Assembly (NCBI GenBank): GCA_031841125.1
Contig: CM063110.1
Location: forward strand, 34,611,214-34,675,213
Reading direction: 5' to 3'
From: Acanthococcus lagerstroemiae
Taxonomy: Eukaryota > Arthropoda > Insecta > Hemiptera > Eriococcidae
Length of the DNA stretch: 64,000 bases
Shown: positions 31,001-42,506 of the stretch, piece after piece
Layout: every line of letters starts with the position of its first letter
Position numbering within the stretch: position 1 is the first letter of the stretch
Made by a program: the position numbers and the translations under genes
Notes under the pieces: generated by a model
What the model was told of the DNA's origin: nothing
The model's input: only the letters and a program-made list of their open reading frames with translations
The model's database searches: none

Positions 31001-34000
31001 CACTTAAGCATAAGTCAGCAAATACTGGTAAATGAAAAAATAGCACGACTTACTCGTATATAATTTGGTATGTAAGAAACGTACCCTTAATTATTAAAAG
31101 ACAGGAGACTTCTTTAGTCTTGGCAGTTACACATTTTTACGACTTGACCAGCTTTGGATCAGGTGATAGAACTCGCTAGTAACTCACCTGTATATTAATA
31201 ACGTACTATTTACCTTTTCTTTTATCTTCTTTGTAACTGCGCTTGTACTTCCGGTTGGAACACCCACGTAAACATGAAGATACCGTCGCAAAAGGTAGCT
31301 CAATACATGCTCTTAAAGGTGTATCATCAAGAGCATTATGGGAACATGGAACTGCCTGGTATGGCTGACAACCCTAAAATAATTTGTATCTAATCAAATT
31401 TCAGATGCCCATATGGATTCACTATAATGAGTCATCTAAAACAGCTTAGAACTATGTTGGGAAAAGCCTTTATTAATCTTCTATTAGGTAATACTCGAAT
31501 TTAACATCTAGGTGCTTACTTCGTTGTTTCAGTGACTTAGCAAGGTTTATTAAGTGGATACAAAATAAACTGAGAATCCAAGTGTCAAGCAACAAAAAAA
31601 GTAATGTTTTTTAATCTCTTGAAAGGGAGATAACAAACAAACATTTTGAAACCTCGTAAATCTTGTCTCTGAAATATCTCAAGGAATTTTCATCAGCTTG
31701 TAAAATAATTTTTCTATTTTTTTTTTTTTTTTTTTCAATCATTTCTTAGTTCCCGCACAAAATTGTTTTCGTACATTGTACTCTTGTACCCCTCCTTCAT
31801 TCTGATGCCGCTGTATTATACAATCATGTTCGTTTTTCTCTTGAAGATTTCAAATCAAGGATAATAATCTTTTGTTCCTTCTTCCATCTGCCCATAGACG
31901 GCAACACGGCCCTTCCGTGTATCGAAATATATTTATAGGTATTACATATTATATTTATTTTTTCAGGAAATCATACTTTCCTCTCAAAAGAATAACGAGA
32001 GGGGGTTGTTTCAGTATATGCAGTCAGGGTGCAACCGTCATCTTTTATTTGCTCATTACAAATATTTTCCAACTACTCATACTTGACAAATTCTTGAAGT
32101 GAGCGAAGGAATGTGCTTCTAACTGGGTGCGGAGTTAATAGATTTCTAATCTTGCTGAGCCATTGTCACCGTCTGTACAATCATCTCCCAATCATCCTGT
32201 CCATATAGTGCTATAGATAACCGATACCTATATGTCATGAATTGAAGAATGGAACGAGTATAAAGCTAGTACTTTTCCAGAATCATAATCACCGCATGTG
32301 ACTACCCCAATATCTTTCAAATATATCCAAGTTGATAGGGGATCACTGTGATTGCAACCATCAGCACAATCAGAACAACAAGTCAGCACTTCCTGAACTG
32401 AACGAAGAGATTTCACCTTGCCCTTGGTTTTGATGCATATTCGGTCGGCGAATGCTGACACAACGGAAACCACCTGCAGGGATGTTTAGTTTTAAAAACA
32501 ATTGGATGGGCTAGTTACTTAGTTCAGGTGGAGAACTAGATATAGCAGGTGTAGCACGCGCTACATTCAACCATAAATTGCTACACCCGGACAAAAAATT
32601 TTCTGCGCTAACTTTTGTATACAAGAAATGCGACAAGAAAACACATGAAGAAAAATTACAAATTTTCAGAAATCGGGAATGTATATGAGATAGGGCATTC
32701 TGCATTCTGCAGTAACAAGAAGACTTACACCCAGCAGCCAGCGGTCTCCACCTTTTATGATTAGGGCTGTCAAAAATATGCCTCAGAAACAGGTGAAATA
32801 CGCGCATATTTTATAGTTTTTTGTCGCTAAATATGCCAAAAATATTCCCTAAAACGTCGAAATATTCCAAAATATGCTGCTCTAATATGGGTATCATTTT
32901 GAAGAAGGAAATTAGTAGATTACAGCGGCAACATTATTTCAGGGAGTTTTCCGGTTTCTCCTACTGTCGCGACAAACAACAGTGAACCAAGCAATGTTGC
33001 CACAACCGATAACTTTCATTTTTTCCAACGTTTAGGATTTACCAGTACTGTCTGCAGTAAAGTGGAAAAAAAATGAATAAATACGACATAGTGTAGTCGT
33101 GGTTGTTCAATATGTCCAAAATGGAAAAATTTAGGCAATTTGATTAAAATATGCCAAAAAAACAGTAAATGTGCAATTATGTCGAAATGTGCAAAAATAT
33201 GGAATTTAAATAGGGCTTATTTTATTCAGAATTTTATGTTTCGCAAAGATATCTTTGAAATGCTCAACTAGCTTCACAGAAGGAAAATATGCCAAAGCAT
33301 ACTTCAGACAGCCCTAGTAATAAATATCGCTCCAGTACGTTTGCTCTGAGCCACCAATAAAGTTTTTTCAAGTCATGTCAGTTTGTCAGACGTGTGTATT
33401 TTGTTGAATTTTTATCAGCAGAGGAAAAAAGTCCATATTAAAATTTCAGACGAAGGGGGAGGGGCTTCAAGACTTAATCTGTGTTTGCTACACCCTCAAA
33501 AAATCTAGGTCTCCACCACTGAATTACATCTACTACAGGAAAAAACATACCGTAGATCGGCCATACTTTGAACACAAAAAATTTCAAACAGTTGGAACTT
33601 TTTGGAACAGTCAACATGAAAATTCTGTTCGTACCCCAAAATTTAGATGATACCTTCCTCTTTCAAATTCCTAAAAAAACTGACCCCACTTCGACTTTTC
33701 CCCCTTAAAAAAAAACCACAAAAAACAACAGGGGTTTTAAGTTTTAGTCTGACATTTTTTACTTCGAACACTCAAAAAAGTCAATATTTTATCCATGTTA
33801 AATAACGATTTAGAAAACTTGAACCACCGTAAGTGGAAAGAAAAAAATGTAACCTAAATTTATGCCCCCTTCCTCTACCCCTCATAACTCTAACTACATA
33901 ATATGATTCAAATGAAAACATCTAGAAAAAACGTATTATTTGTAAAATTACCTAATATCTGTTTTTCATGCTCAGCACGTATCTACGTGAATCTGGCTTA

Positions 34001-36636
34001 GACTTGTGCTTATATAGCATGCTGATTATTTATCTGTAAGAAATGTAAAAAATTAATCTTTTTACGTAAAATGAATGATAATTGATTTTAGGAAGTGTGT
34101 GAAAAAAAACTTGGAACACCATGGTTTGTTCTTCTTAAAGTCGCTGTATATCTTTGATTCTACTGAAGTTACAGCTTCAACCAGGGCTGGATCCAGAAAT
34201 AGGAAAATTTAGCGGCCCACCGAGAAATCCCATTTTTAACAGCCCACTCAGTATTAATCGGCCCAATTTTTTCTCCCATTTATCAAGTTAGAGCCCAAAT
34301 ACATCACGGTCCACCGAGATTTTCTCGATGACTCGCCTGCTGGATCCGGGCCTGGCTTCAACTTTAGTGTCATAATGTAGGTAATCGTCACGACTATATA
34401 ATAGATCAGGTACAAAATTTTACCTTCCTTCATAAGTACTGAAGTACAGAAAAAGTTCTCTTTTGAAATTACATCATTTTTTCTTAGACACATTTTCAAG
34501 AATTTTTTGATAAGAAACAATGTACGAAAATGTCATTATGGTGTCAGAAAATCGACGACATTTAAGATGAAAAACATGAGACTAGGTAGAGCGCGCTAGC
34601 TAACGTTCATACAGTGTTGTCACAATTGTAGTGCAAAAATATGTAATTTTCCCAGGTATGTTGTGTTCTGTTCTTATGGCCAAACTACGGTAATAATTGT
34701 AATAACTAAGTTTACCCCGCAACAGCTGCATCGTCCCTGATCGTAAATGTGACGAATACTCGAACATTCGGGCCACTTTTCGCGAGCATCAAAATGATCT
34801 GGTAAACCATGATTACTGTAGACTATAGGGTCATCACTACTGAAAGATATCCACTGCAGGAAGTACACACCGGTACTTTAACATAGGCTAGGCAGAATAG
34901 GTACCTGTATATTATTATACTACCTATACCTTAACGAAACGTTTGTACTTACTTCAGAGAGAAGTTCCGTCCCTCTCCTGAATCCAGCCCCCATAAACTC
35001 CAGGAATCCCGCAGGAGGATAGTATGTAATGATTGGCGATCCATCATCATTAGAAAGAAAGTCTGCTTTTCCTGCCTGATGAAGAGATATATTTTTGAAA
35101 ATGTTTTCGGAGAGGTTACATCACCAGTGCCTTACACATCTTTATCATACTACAGTGAGAATCTTGAAAATAAGTTACACTGGAACAATGGTGAGGGTAA
35201 TACCCTATGATAACTATGCAGTATGCTGGGTCGTGTCTTCCTATTGACTTTATATTGTCTGTTCGGTTTTCCAATGTTTTGTGAGTTCTTGCAGTGTGCT
35301 GCGGTGCGATGGGTGCGTGTTGAGTCATTTCGTCTCTATTCTGTTTGTCCAATGTTTCTTTAAGTTGTTATGAATGTTCTTCACAGTGGTACCTTAACTA
35401 CATTACTCGGTAACAAAGACAGGCAACCCGATGCGCAAAATCCCAACAGTTAACCGGGTAACTATAAAAGGGAACAATGGTAATCTGAGGGCAACCCGAG
35501 GATAACAAATGGGTAACTATTCCGTGGGTAACTGGGTAACTAGAGGGTAACTGCATGCGCATCATGATAAGAATAAAAATAATAATAAAACAAATCTTCA
35601 TTAACAGCTATTAACCTCAAATAGTAAAAACATTATAAAAAACGAATTGACAGCAACAGGAAAACGACAAGCACTAAAAACAGAAAGAGAAAAAACAGAC
35701 GAAAATATATATACTCCGGAGCAACACTTCACACAAAGAAAAACATTAATAAAATTTCGAAGATGTTTGATTGATTTAACATGAAACATTTGGCGTGTGA
35801 AACAACCAACCAATGACCCAACAAACAAACATTGACAAAAAGTAGACAAAAGACAAGAAAGACTGCAGCGCAGACTACAGCCTAGACTGTGAACACGGCA
35901 ACAACATAGGTTAAAGAGGCAGAAAGTTTACAACTAAATAAAAGAACATGAAAGATTACTGACATTCAGAAATTACCAAGTGTTCTTCGGCAAACGCTCG
36001 TACGACAACCAGCGTACAACAAGAAATGAACTGACAAATAAAAAAACAATAGCTAAAAGCACATGGCAAAAGAACTTCGAGGAACCAGGGGCGTATGGAA
36101 CAGAAATGGTTAGGAGGAAGAAACCAAAACTGTTTTAACTGAGAAGCCTCTGATTTCGAGAGTAGACAGAGCAACAATTATTTTTAAATGATTTGATCGA
36201 GTTGAAAAAACAGGCAAGGATGTCTCAAAAAGTCCTTAAATTTTGAACTGACGGCCACTGATTTTCTAACTGAAACAAATTCTTAAACCTCGTTGAAGGT
36301 TCCCACCTCCCCCTTCGATTCGCCCCTGACAGAGACGAATGGAATACCTAGTCAAGATAGAATTGGGCTATCGGTATACAGTACATATGCATATATCCGA
36401 TGGAAACTTACTATCCAGGTGGTCCCTGAATTATTTATTCTGTTCACCATTCTTGCAGCTCTTTCAATACGCATTTTCTTTGTCAAATTTTCATCCGTCT
36501 GTGTTGATGCGAGTACCTCTTTGGGGATCTTAACCGCCTCCATTTCCCCAACACTCTGCCTTCCACCGCAGGAAACTTCATCCAATTCAGAGTTTACAGA
36601 AATAATCATTAGAATTAAAGTGATCACTTTCATCAT
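28044..36636 (-). CDS. Cathepsin B-like cysteine protease, gene 2
   Basis: Seven coding exons on the minus strand: 36636-36412, 35075-34953, 34853-34716, 32473-32273, 31373-31214, 29041-28934, 28258-28044, all GT/AG. The joined frame is 1170 nt, 389 aa, without stops, and phases match genes 1 and 3. Exon 1: signal peptide [16 protein letters not shown] and propeptide ending NNSGTTWI. Exon 2: rest of propeptide ([14 protein letters not shown]). Exon 3: [14 protein letters not shown] and active site DQGRCSCCG. Exon 4: [10 protein letters not shown] and TCGDY, where the family usually has GGDY. Exon 5: [13 protein letters not shown]. Exon 6: [12 protein letters not shown]. Exon 7: His in [12 protein letters not shown] and Asn in [10 protein letters not shown]. 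The second Cys of SCC aligns with the catalytic Cys; the Ser before it has become Cys and the Trp after it Gly. The loop keeps one of two His. An in-frame ATG pair gives two possible starts one codon apart. Probably a secreted or lysosomal endopeptidase with altered activity. Confidence 0.87.
29614..29781. mobile_element. Palindromic MITE, 7-bp target duplication, copy a
   Basis: The 168-bp element is one long hairpin: TAGAGCACCTATAAC at the left, with complement at the right ending GTGTTCTA, and a strong inner stem (ATACGCCATCTTGGGC, CGCGCCCGTCG). It is flanked by GTGAAAC at 29607-29613 and 29782-29788. A relative with a 7-bp duplication is at 43619-43790. It sits in intron 5 of gene 2. Confidence 0.8.
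29890..30960. repeat. Tandem repeat with a ~305-bp unit
   Basis: The phrase GACCCAGTATAGCC (or GACCCAATATAGCC) recurs near 30308, 30611 and 30914, spacings of about 303 bp. Other landmarks recur in step: GATCGTATC, ATCCTTTTG, ATTTTTC then GAAGAGCTTCC or a variant. A partial unit begins near 29905. About three and a half units in intron 5 of gene 2, absent from the matching intron of genes 1 and 3. It looks like a small satellite-type array. Confidence 0.75.
32762..33316. mobile_element. Inverted-repeat element with AATATGCC arms
   Basis: The ends are TAGGGCTGTC and GACAGCCCTA. The words AAATATGCC and close variants recur along both arms. No matching 8-bp flanks were found (TTTATGAT left, GTAATAAA right), so either the target duplication has decayed or the ends are mis-set. 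There is no coding frame. It lies in intron 3 of gene 2. Confidence 0.55.
34182..34354. mobile_element. Short hAT-type MITE, 8-bp target duplication GCTTCAAC
   Basis: The ends are CAGGGCTGGATCCAG and CTGGATCCGGGCCTG, and the flanks GCTTCAAC at 34174-34181 and 34355-34362 are perfect. The arms repeat GGCCCACCGAGA-like words in both orientations. It is 173 bp, in intron 3 of gene 2 close to exon 3. Confidence 0.88.
35427..35563. mobile_element. GTTACCC-rich inverted-repeat element, copy b
   Basis: It starts CCCGATGCGCAAAATC and ends GCATGCGCATC, and is filled with GGTAAC words. Gene 1 (near 19960) reads through at this place without it. It lies in intron 1 of gene 2. Confidence 0.65.
35867..36040 (+). 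pseudogene. Penelope-like element remnant, paralogue of 20545-20732
   Basis: The same sequence as in intron 1 of gene 1, more decayed. One frame gives NNIG, a stop, then RGRKFTTK, a stop, and [11 protein letters not shown], matching the YIG..GRKF..R.KEH spacing of GIY-YIG nucleases. Its presence at the same place in both genes shows that the insertion is older than their duplication. Confidence 0.5.
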
Positions 36637-37554
36637 TTCTGTAACAGAACATTTTGCATTATTTCACATATTATTCACATTCTACAAAAACTGACAGGTA
36701 AAATAATTTTTATAGGTATTCATCCTCATTGAATTGGTTCAAAATTACTTTTTTCCCCTCATCAAAACCTGATCAGAAAGGGCGTCATTTTGTATCCGAA
36801 CGCATCACATTTCCCCAATTCTCAGCATTACTGGAAAGAAAGAAAATAAGGGTAGGTAACTGTATTTCCGCCTCGGGGTACGAAATGATGGTCAAAAACA
36901 GTCGAAAAATGATGAAGAAGGAAGCAAAAGTTCAATCGGAATTACTTGTAGATTTGAACCTGAATAATGAGCAAAGAAATTTTGTTTTAAATTACGCTAA
37001 ATAAGAGAAAAAAGTCCCCACCTGTCTGACGCTTGCGTGTTCCCAATTGTGGTGCAAAGCCTCCAAAATCAGTTTTTTGCATTTTTCTTAGAAACGCCAT
37101 AATAGTTAAAAGTGATACAGTGTTCTATTTGAAAATACCGACAAAATGATAGGTATTTACGTACCACATAGGCTATACTTTCTTCACCTATATAAATATA
37201 GTCTTGAAACAGAGCGGGTTGCCTTAAATAAACCCTGTACACCACCATAGGTTTACACGTAGGCCATATGACAGAAATCGTGGAATTTTCGACAATGTTG
37301 TGGTCTCACCGACTGCAGCGAACAAACGGGATGTAAGTAATCGCTTTCTAATCCCTTTGTATGTTTCCCCATCTATCCCTGAAGTTTTTTCAATCACCTA
37401 TTCCTTACCTCTCAGATACCTCACTTTCCAATAAATTTAAGTTCTTCTGTATTTCTCAAAATTATCAACATTTTTTTCATAATTATACACAGGTACTCAT
37501 GGCTACATTTGACAACTGCCCTTGTGTCACGAGTCATCAAATCAAGATATCAGC

Positions 37555-38100
37555 TAGGAAGCTTTCGAGGCTACAGAATTCAATTTTGATATTAGTGTGA
37601 TGGATCCGTAATTATGATCCTTAGGAGGAAACAGCGGGTCAGAATTTTCATGAACTGCAATATGGATGCACTTTTTAAAGGTCATTATTCATTTTCAATG
37701 ACGATTCCCTTTTAATTTATAATTCGTATCGGGGGGGGGGGGGGTCGATGGAAAGCACAGAATATTTATGAAATACAATACAGTCTTTTCATCCCGATGC
37801 GTAAAATCCTACCAGTTACCCGGGTAACTTAAGGAGGAACAAGGGGAACTTTTCCACCGCGGGTAACTGGGTAACTAGAGGGTAACTGATTGCGCATCGG
37901 AAATGGGTGATTAGGTTCGCCAAATTCAATTCTAATATCAGTTTCACATCCTATTAGGCTAAAAATTGTAGCAACTACGGGTCAGATGTGGAGAATCGTG
38001 GGTTAAAATCATTAGTTAATGCAATATGGATACAGTTTCATAGGTTTTCAGGGGCACTGAATTCAACTTCAATATTTATTATACCCAATTTGAGTATTAG
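37555..38100. repeat. Two to three degenerate units of a local repeat
   Basis: Around 37570 and 37925 two diverged copies share the order AATTCAATTxTxATATxAG, then CGGGTCAGA, then GCAATATGGATxCA. A third partial copy begins near 38055 (GAATTCAACTTCAATATT). A GTTACCC-rich element (37793-37900) is inserted between the first two. No gene is seen. Confidence 0.5.
37793..37900. mobile_element. GTTACCC-rich inverted-repeat element, copy c
   Basis: It starts CCCGATGCGTAAAATC and ends GATTGCGCATCGG, a clear inverted pair. The middle is a run of GGGTAAC words. This is the cleanest of the three copies for the terminal repeat. Confidence 0.7.
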
Positions 38101-38296
38101 TTGTCCGTAGGGAGGACTTGGCATGTAGAAAACGGAGATTGAAAAAGTTACTACCTCCTTAAGACGTATGTACTCGTGAATTAACATTCGATAAATGCAT
38201 ACTCGATTTTAAGAATTCCGATTCTAGAGTCAAAATTTCTCTTAAACCCCTCCCCGGATAAGCAGTGAGAAAAAACAACAACACCACGTCATTGGT

Positions 38297-38760
38297 CGAC
38301 CGACCGACTCGAAATACTCATACTGGGATTTCGACAGTCCACCTTTGGAAAGGATTTGCGCTTCTATCCGCAAAGCAATAACCCGCTCCAATAACTTGCC
38401 TATGTCATCCAGCAGATGGTTTGTTCTTGCCTTTGCGGAGTAGAACCAACCTCATTGTCTTTCATATCACCGGGAAATGGCTCGCTTCTAAACACCTGGA
38501 GAAGCACGTGCGTGGCCATTCCAGCATCAGCGGGTGTATCAATTCCCAGGGCAGATTAGGTATGCCATTCGGCACCGAAACTTCCCTCTTTCCTGTAATC
38601 CGATACACAGCTACTCTCAGCTTATATGCTGTGACTTCCAGCCAAGGATCCCAGAAGTCCAGCTTGGTGAGCTCTCGTCTTGGCGGTAGCAGCGGGTGCT
38701 GGGAGAAAAGGGTGACAACGATTTCCTCCAGTGTTCCGGGCCGTAGCCCAGTCATTAGGA
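38297..38760 (-). pseudogene. Old LINE fragment: reverse transcriptase N-terminal part
   Basis: The minus strand reads through an RT linker and first motifs: GIPNLPWELIHP, CFSRCLEASHFPVI, a stop in place of Trp, KTMRLVLLRKGKNKPSAG, a frame change, then DDIGKLLERVIALRIE and LSKSQYE. The order matches the segment before the catalytic motifs in R1/Jockey-type RTs. It is far more decayed than copies 1 and 2 and is not part of them. Confidence 0.7.
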
Positions 38761-38888
38761 GGGGGACAGAAGTCAGTGCAAGACTACCTTATATGAGCGG
38801 CCTCATCATCCTCCACCGTCTGTCTGTCTTTTATATTCACATATTCTGAAGTGTAACTTAACAGAAATTACTATTATTACCCCATTAC

Positions 38889-39926
38889 TAGAGACCGGAT
38901 TCCTCGGAATTTGTCGCTTTTGTTCCTGAAGGGGCAGGAGCGTAATTTGTACATATGAGCACAAATTGGAGTGAATGGAGCCCAGGAAAAAATTTTTATT
39001 TTACCGAAAAATGCCGGAACATGCCGAAAATGGCAGATTTCGCTAATTCCATCACACTTTTCATTAGAAATCATCTGCATCACGCATACAGTCATTGACA
39101 GTGAAAAATAGCGAGAAAAATATTTCTGAAATGCCCTGCCCGTGTTTCGAAGTACCCGGAGATCATGAAAGGTGAATTACCTCCCGACGTTATTATCACA
39201 AGATGGGGCTCATAGGTACGAGCTGCAGTATTTTTCGCCAACAAATTCCCAGCATTTTCCGAGCTCATTTCAAACCTTCCTGACAGCTCGCAAGAGATGA
39301 GTAAAATAAAGGCGCTGATGACGGATAAGAGTCTACCAAGCGACTTGACCTTCATTAAAACGTATGCTTCCTTCTTACCAGACGTCATACAGAAATTAGA
39401 ATCTCGCGGCTTGTCTCAAAGTGCGCAACTGGAGGAAATAGAAAATGTTCAAGCCAAAAGAGCCAACATTCCTGGACCAAGAGGGGTCATCCTGAAGAAC
39501 AAATGCGACTCCGTCTTCACGAAGAACGTCGGCTTCCCTAAGTTACGAGATCTTGCTGCCTCTCTCATCGACAGCACGCTTCTTACGTCCGACATTTCAC
39601 AAGATCCGGTTGTACGCAGCTCCTATACATACGCGCCGCTCGTCTCAGTTGACGTGGAAAGGTCTTTTTCCGAGGACAAAAATCTCTTAACCGATAAAAG
39701 GTTTAATTTGAAGGAAGGGAACATCGAGAAGCATCTCACCGTGCTGCATAACGATAAATTTGTCTAAAAATGCATTTTCCTTTATCTATGAAATAGAGTT
39801 TCATTACTTCTTTACTTTTTTGTTGCTTTTTTGAGGGGTTTTTGTAGGTTACTGCCGAATAATGCCGAAAATGAAGTTTTCAATGCCGATTTTTTCGCTT
39901 TTTCGTGCCGAGGAATCCGGTCTCTA
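38889..39926 (+). mobile_element. hAT transposon, internally deleted, with a transposase remnant
   Basis: Inverted ends TAGAGACCGGATTCCTCGG and CCGAGGAATCCGGTCTCTA (19 bp, exact) are flanked by CCCATTAC (38881-38888) and CTCATTAC (39927-39934), 7 of 8 identical. The word ATGCCGAAAAT is repeated near both ends. The 1038-bp element encodes only the C-terminal part of a hAT transposase. It lies between gene 2 exon 1 and its putative leader exon. Confidence 0.9.
39215..39767 (+). pseudogene. hAT transposase C-terminal fragment
   Basis: The frame is open from about 39215 (first ATG at 39297) to a TAA ending 39767. Its last ~55 residues carry the hAT dimerisation motif: YTYAPLVSVDVERSFS, then NLLTDKRFNLKEGNIEKHL. 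The catalytic core and zinc finger are absent, so it is a truncated coding region. The frame has no stop, which suggests a fairly recent element. Confidence 0.85.
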
Positions 39927-39960
39927 CTCATTACATATGAAAATATCAAAACTAACATAC

Positions 39961-40258
39961 CGCATGTATTATGAGCCAAATTACTAGACAAAGTTGTTCC
40001 TGTTCACTGGATACAATTACAGAGCCCCAAGTTTCGACACAAGCTCCTTCAGTTTTACTGATGGTCTTTTGACAGCTTACCACCGCAAGCTTTTACTCAC
40101 AACGATACGTGTGTGCGTTCAAGAAATGAAAAACTACAATTTTCAAGGAGAACACAGCGAGAACAAATGTCATCGAATGAGAGACTTCATTAGCGGAGAC
40201 ATTATTACTGTCATCATGATGGAATACCATGTTGAATAATAAAATCCACCAATTGCTC
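39961..40258 (-). other. Putative leader exon of gene 2
   Basis: The minus-strand module resembles 5111-5350 (shared GTCTCCGCTAATGAAGTCTCT and TTGTATCCAGTGAA) and ends at 39961 with GTATGT, a usable donor. Gene 2 exon 1 starts with an acceptor two bases before its ATG pair, so it also needs an upstream exon. The hAT element at 38889-39926 lies inside this would-be intron. Confidence 0.4.
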
Positions 40259-42487
40259 GTGACGTGTAAATTAAAGCAATATAACAACTTCTTAGATGCA
40301 TAACCACGTACCTAACCCACAAGTATGAAATTCGACAGGAGAGACAAAAAAACGTTTCACACAGTTTTCAACTTCGGGTCAAATCTAGATAGAAAATGAA
40401 GTTGACGGCCTCGGAAACCACCGATTTGGTATACCTATTAATTTTCTTTTTGTCCTCATAAGAAAATCAAAATATCCATTAAGTGTTACTATTCACAGTA
40501 GCACCAATAAAGTACAGAAAAACACAATTTCATTGTGCTGTACAGAATGGCGCGATGTAGAACAGTTGAAAAATTCCCTGGAATTGAAAGTTATGATAGG
40601 AAGGGAGCGATTTCGGACAAACCATACATCCGTACCATCAGCTAAACTCCGTAAAAAAGTAACCCCTCTCCACAACAGGAAAAACATGTCTGTCTTAATG
40701 TATTATATGGACTTATTCTGAACCCCCGTTTTCGGGGTTTCTAAGCATAATATGAAAAAATTACAAGGGACTATTTTCATGTACCTAAAGAATAATTTTG
40801 TGATATACATATTGTTACCATAGGACTCATGGCTGGAGATTTATTGAGGAAAAATTAATAAATGAGTACTTACGTCCCCCTAGGGAGCCAAAAGAGGCCT
40901 CAGAGGGTGTCTACAACTCTTGAAATATTCTTTAGAGTTTCAGTTATAGGTGTGTCAAGTGACACCCTTTTTTTAAAAAATGCAGGGTACACCGTAGTTT
41001 TTGCAATTCTAATACGGCACATCACTGGCTACATAATATGTGAAGTCTTCAGTACAGTAGATCAAAAAGTATGCTAAAAATGTAAGGCTCTTTTATGATT
41101 GTTTAAATAATAATATATGGGACCCATTTATCGGCCCACAATGGTAATGTTGAATTCACGAAAGAAATATGCTGTTTGCACGAAATATATAAATGACAAG
41201 TGCAGTAACAAGTACGAAACAGAAAAAGAAAGAGTTTAAAGAAAAAATTAAACTTCAGAACGCAATATAATTCACTTACACGATAGAATAAAATACGCCC
41301 GGAATTTTAATACCTTCTACACACAATGAAAAAAAGAGACACGATATTACTGCGCCCGAAATAAAAAGTTTAAATTCTCGGCCTCCATCATGCTTGCCAC
41401 AAATTTACAATTGCGCACAAATTAATGTCAAAATCAAATTTTGGAGCAATAAAAATCTATGAATCGATTCTCCACCTCCTCAGGAGCCACAAATTTAGAT
41501 TAAGAGCCAAACCGATATCAAAAACGAATTCGTTGAGTTCGAAACCCCTCGATGATCTTGATGGGGTCATTCGCAGAAATAATAGGTCTAAAAATTCCTA
41601 ATGTACTGTAATAAAGGGTAATTTTTACACGCCCACTCTTTTTTTGTTCTCTCAACCCGAGCCCTGAAATCCGCCCTTTCGAGCATTACCTCAGAGCTCC
41701 CCTCTATGGCGTTTCTAGAGTACTTAAGAAAAAATTCTTAATGACCGTTTTTATAGAAAATTGGATTCCTCTTAAACTCATGGATCTCCTATCTCCACGA
41801 GTATGTACGTTATCCGCGATGACGTATAATTTTTGTGTTTAAACAACATAATATACCGTATGCAAGTCATTTCGTGATATCGATTTTAAAACTCGTAATT
41901 TAAACTTTTTTATTCGTGGCTTCACATTTCGTTCAATCACACTTTTTATTTCGTGCTATTAGATGCTAGAATGGTTCACAAAAATCTATTAGATTCCAGT
42001 TATTCATGCAGGTATCAATTCCCGTAAATTCATTCAAAGTTAGGCCTTAATTAACAATGTGGGACGTAAAAAGCTATATACCTCTGTATGTAATGTCGAT
42101 TCCATCGAATAAGAACCAGCCCAGCTGAATAGATAGAGCAAATGATACTTGGCTCGGCAAATTTGAAGCTTGTATAAACTACTGACCAAATATAAATAAT
42201 AAAGGGAAAAAAGAAATATATAAAAATATTTATTTAAAACGAACCACAATGGAATTTCTATAAAGTCTCACGTAATTATACAGGTGGATTTGAAGAGTCG
42301 GCTCCAACTTATGGGTAAAACAGAAATATATAACATATGTATGCGCGCGCGATCTTTTTATAAGTACATACAACATAAAATATGTTTGAATATCGGAGGG
42401 AAAAAATATAACAAGAGGTATCCCGCAAGAAGACTTATTTAATAAATTCAATGAATTGGCATTCCTATACGTATGCCTGTAGACCAA
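40259..42487. other. Spacer between gene 3 and the leader module of gene 2
   Basis: AT-rich sequence. Short reading frames occur on both strands, but none shows a recognisable domain or codon pattern. I see no gene, tRNA or clear repeat. Confidence 0.4.
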
Positions 42488-42493
42488 TTTATT
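42488..42493 (-). terminator. AATAAA hexamer past the gene 3 stop
   Basis: AATAAA on the minus strand, only 13 nt after the stop codon of gene 3. It may be a polyadenylation signal, though this would make an unusually short 3' untranslated region; other signals could lie further down. Confidence 0.3.
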
Positions 42494-42506
42494 TTACCTA
42501 TCAAAT

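Noticed and set aside
32762..33316. An 8-bp target duplication for the AATATGCC element
   Set aside because: The flanks TTTATGAT and GTAATAAA do not match, so hAT membership is not claimed for it.
34716..34853. Loss of one residue in the gene 2 active site (SCC read as a deletion of GSCW)
   Set aside because: Aligning the exon border with genes 1 and 3 shows equal length. The second Cys of SCC takes the catalytic place and the following Gly replaces Trp.
36729..37004. A 91-codon plus-strand frame near gene 2 exon 1
   Set aside because: No motif is recognised, and there is no sign of splice sites or conservation.
40862..41077. A 71-codon plus-strand frame
   Set aside because: No domain, no splice context and no paralogous copy; chance frame in AT-rich DNA.
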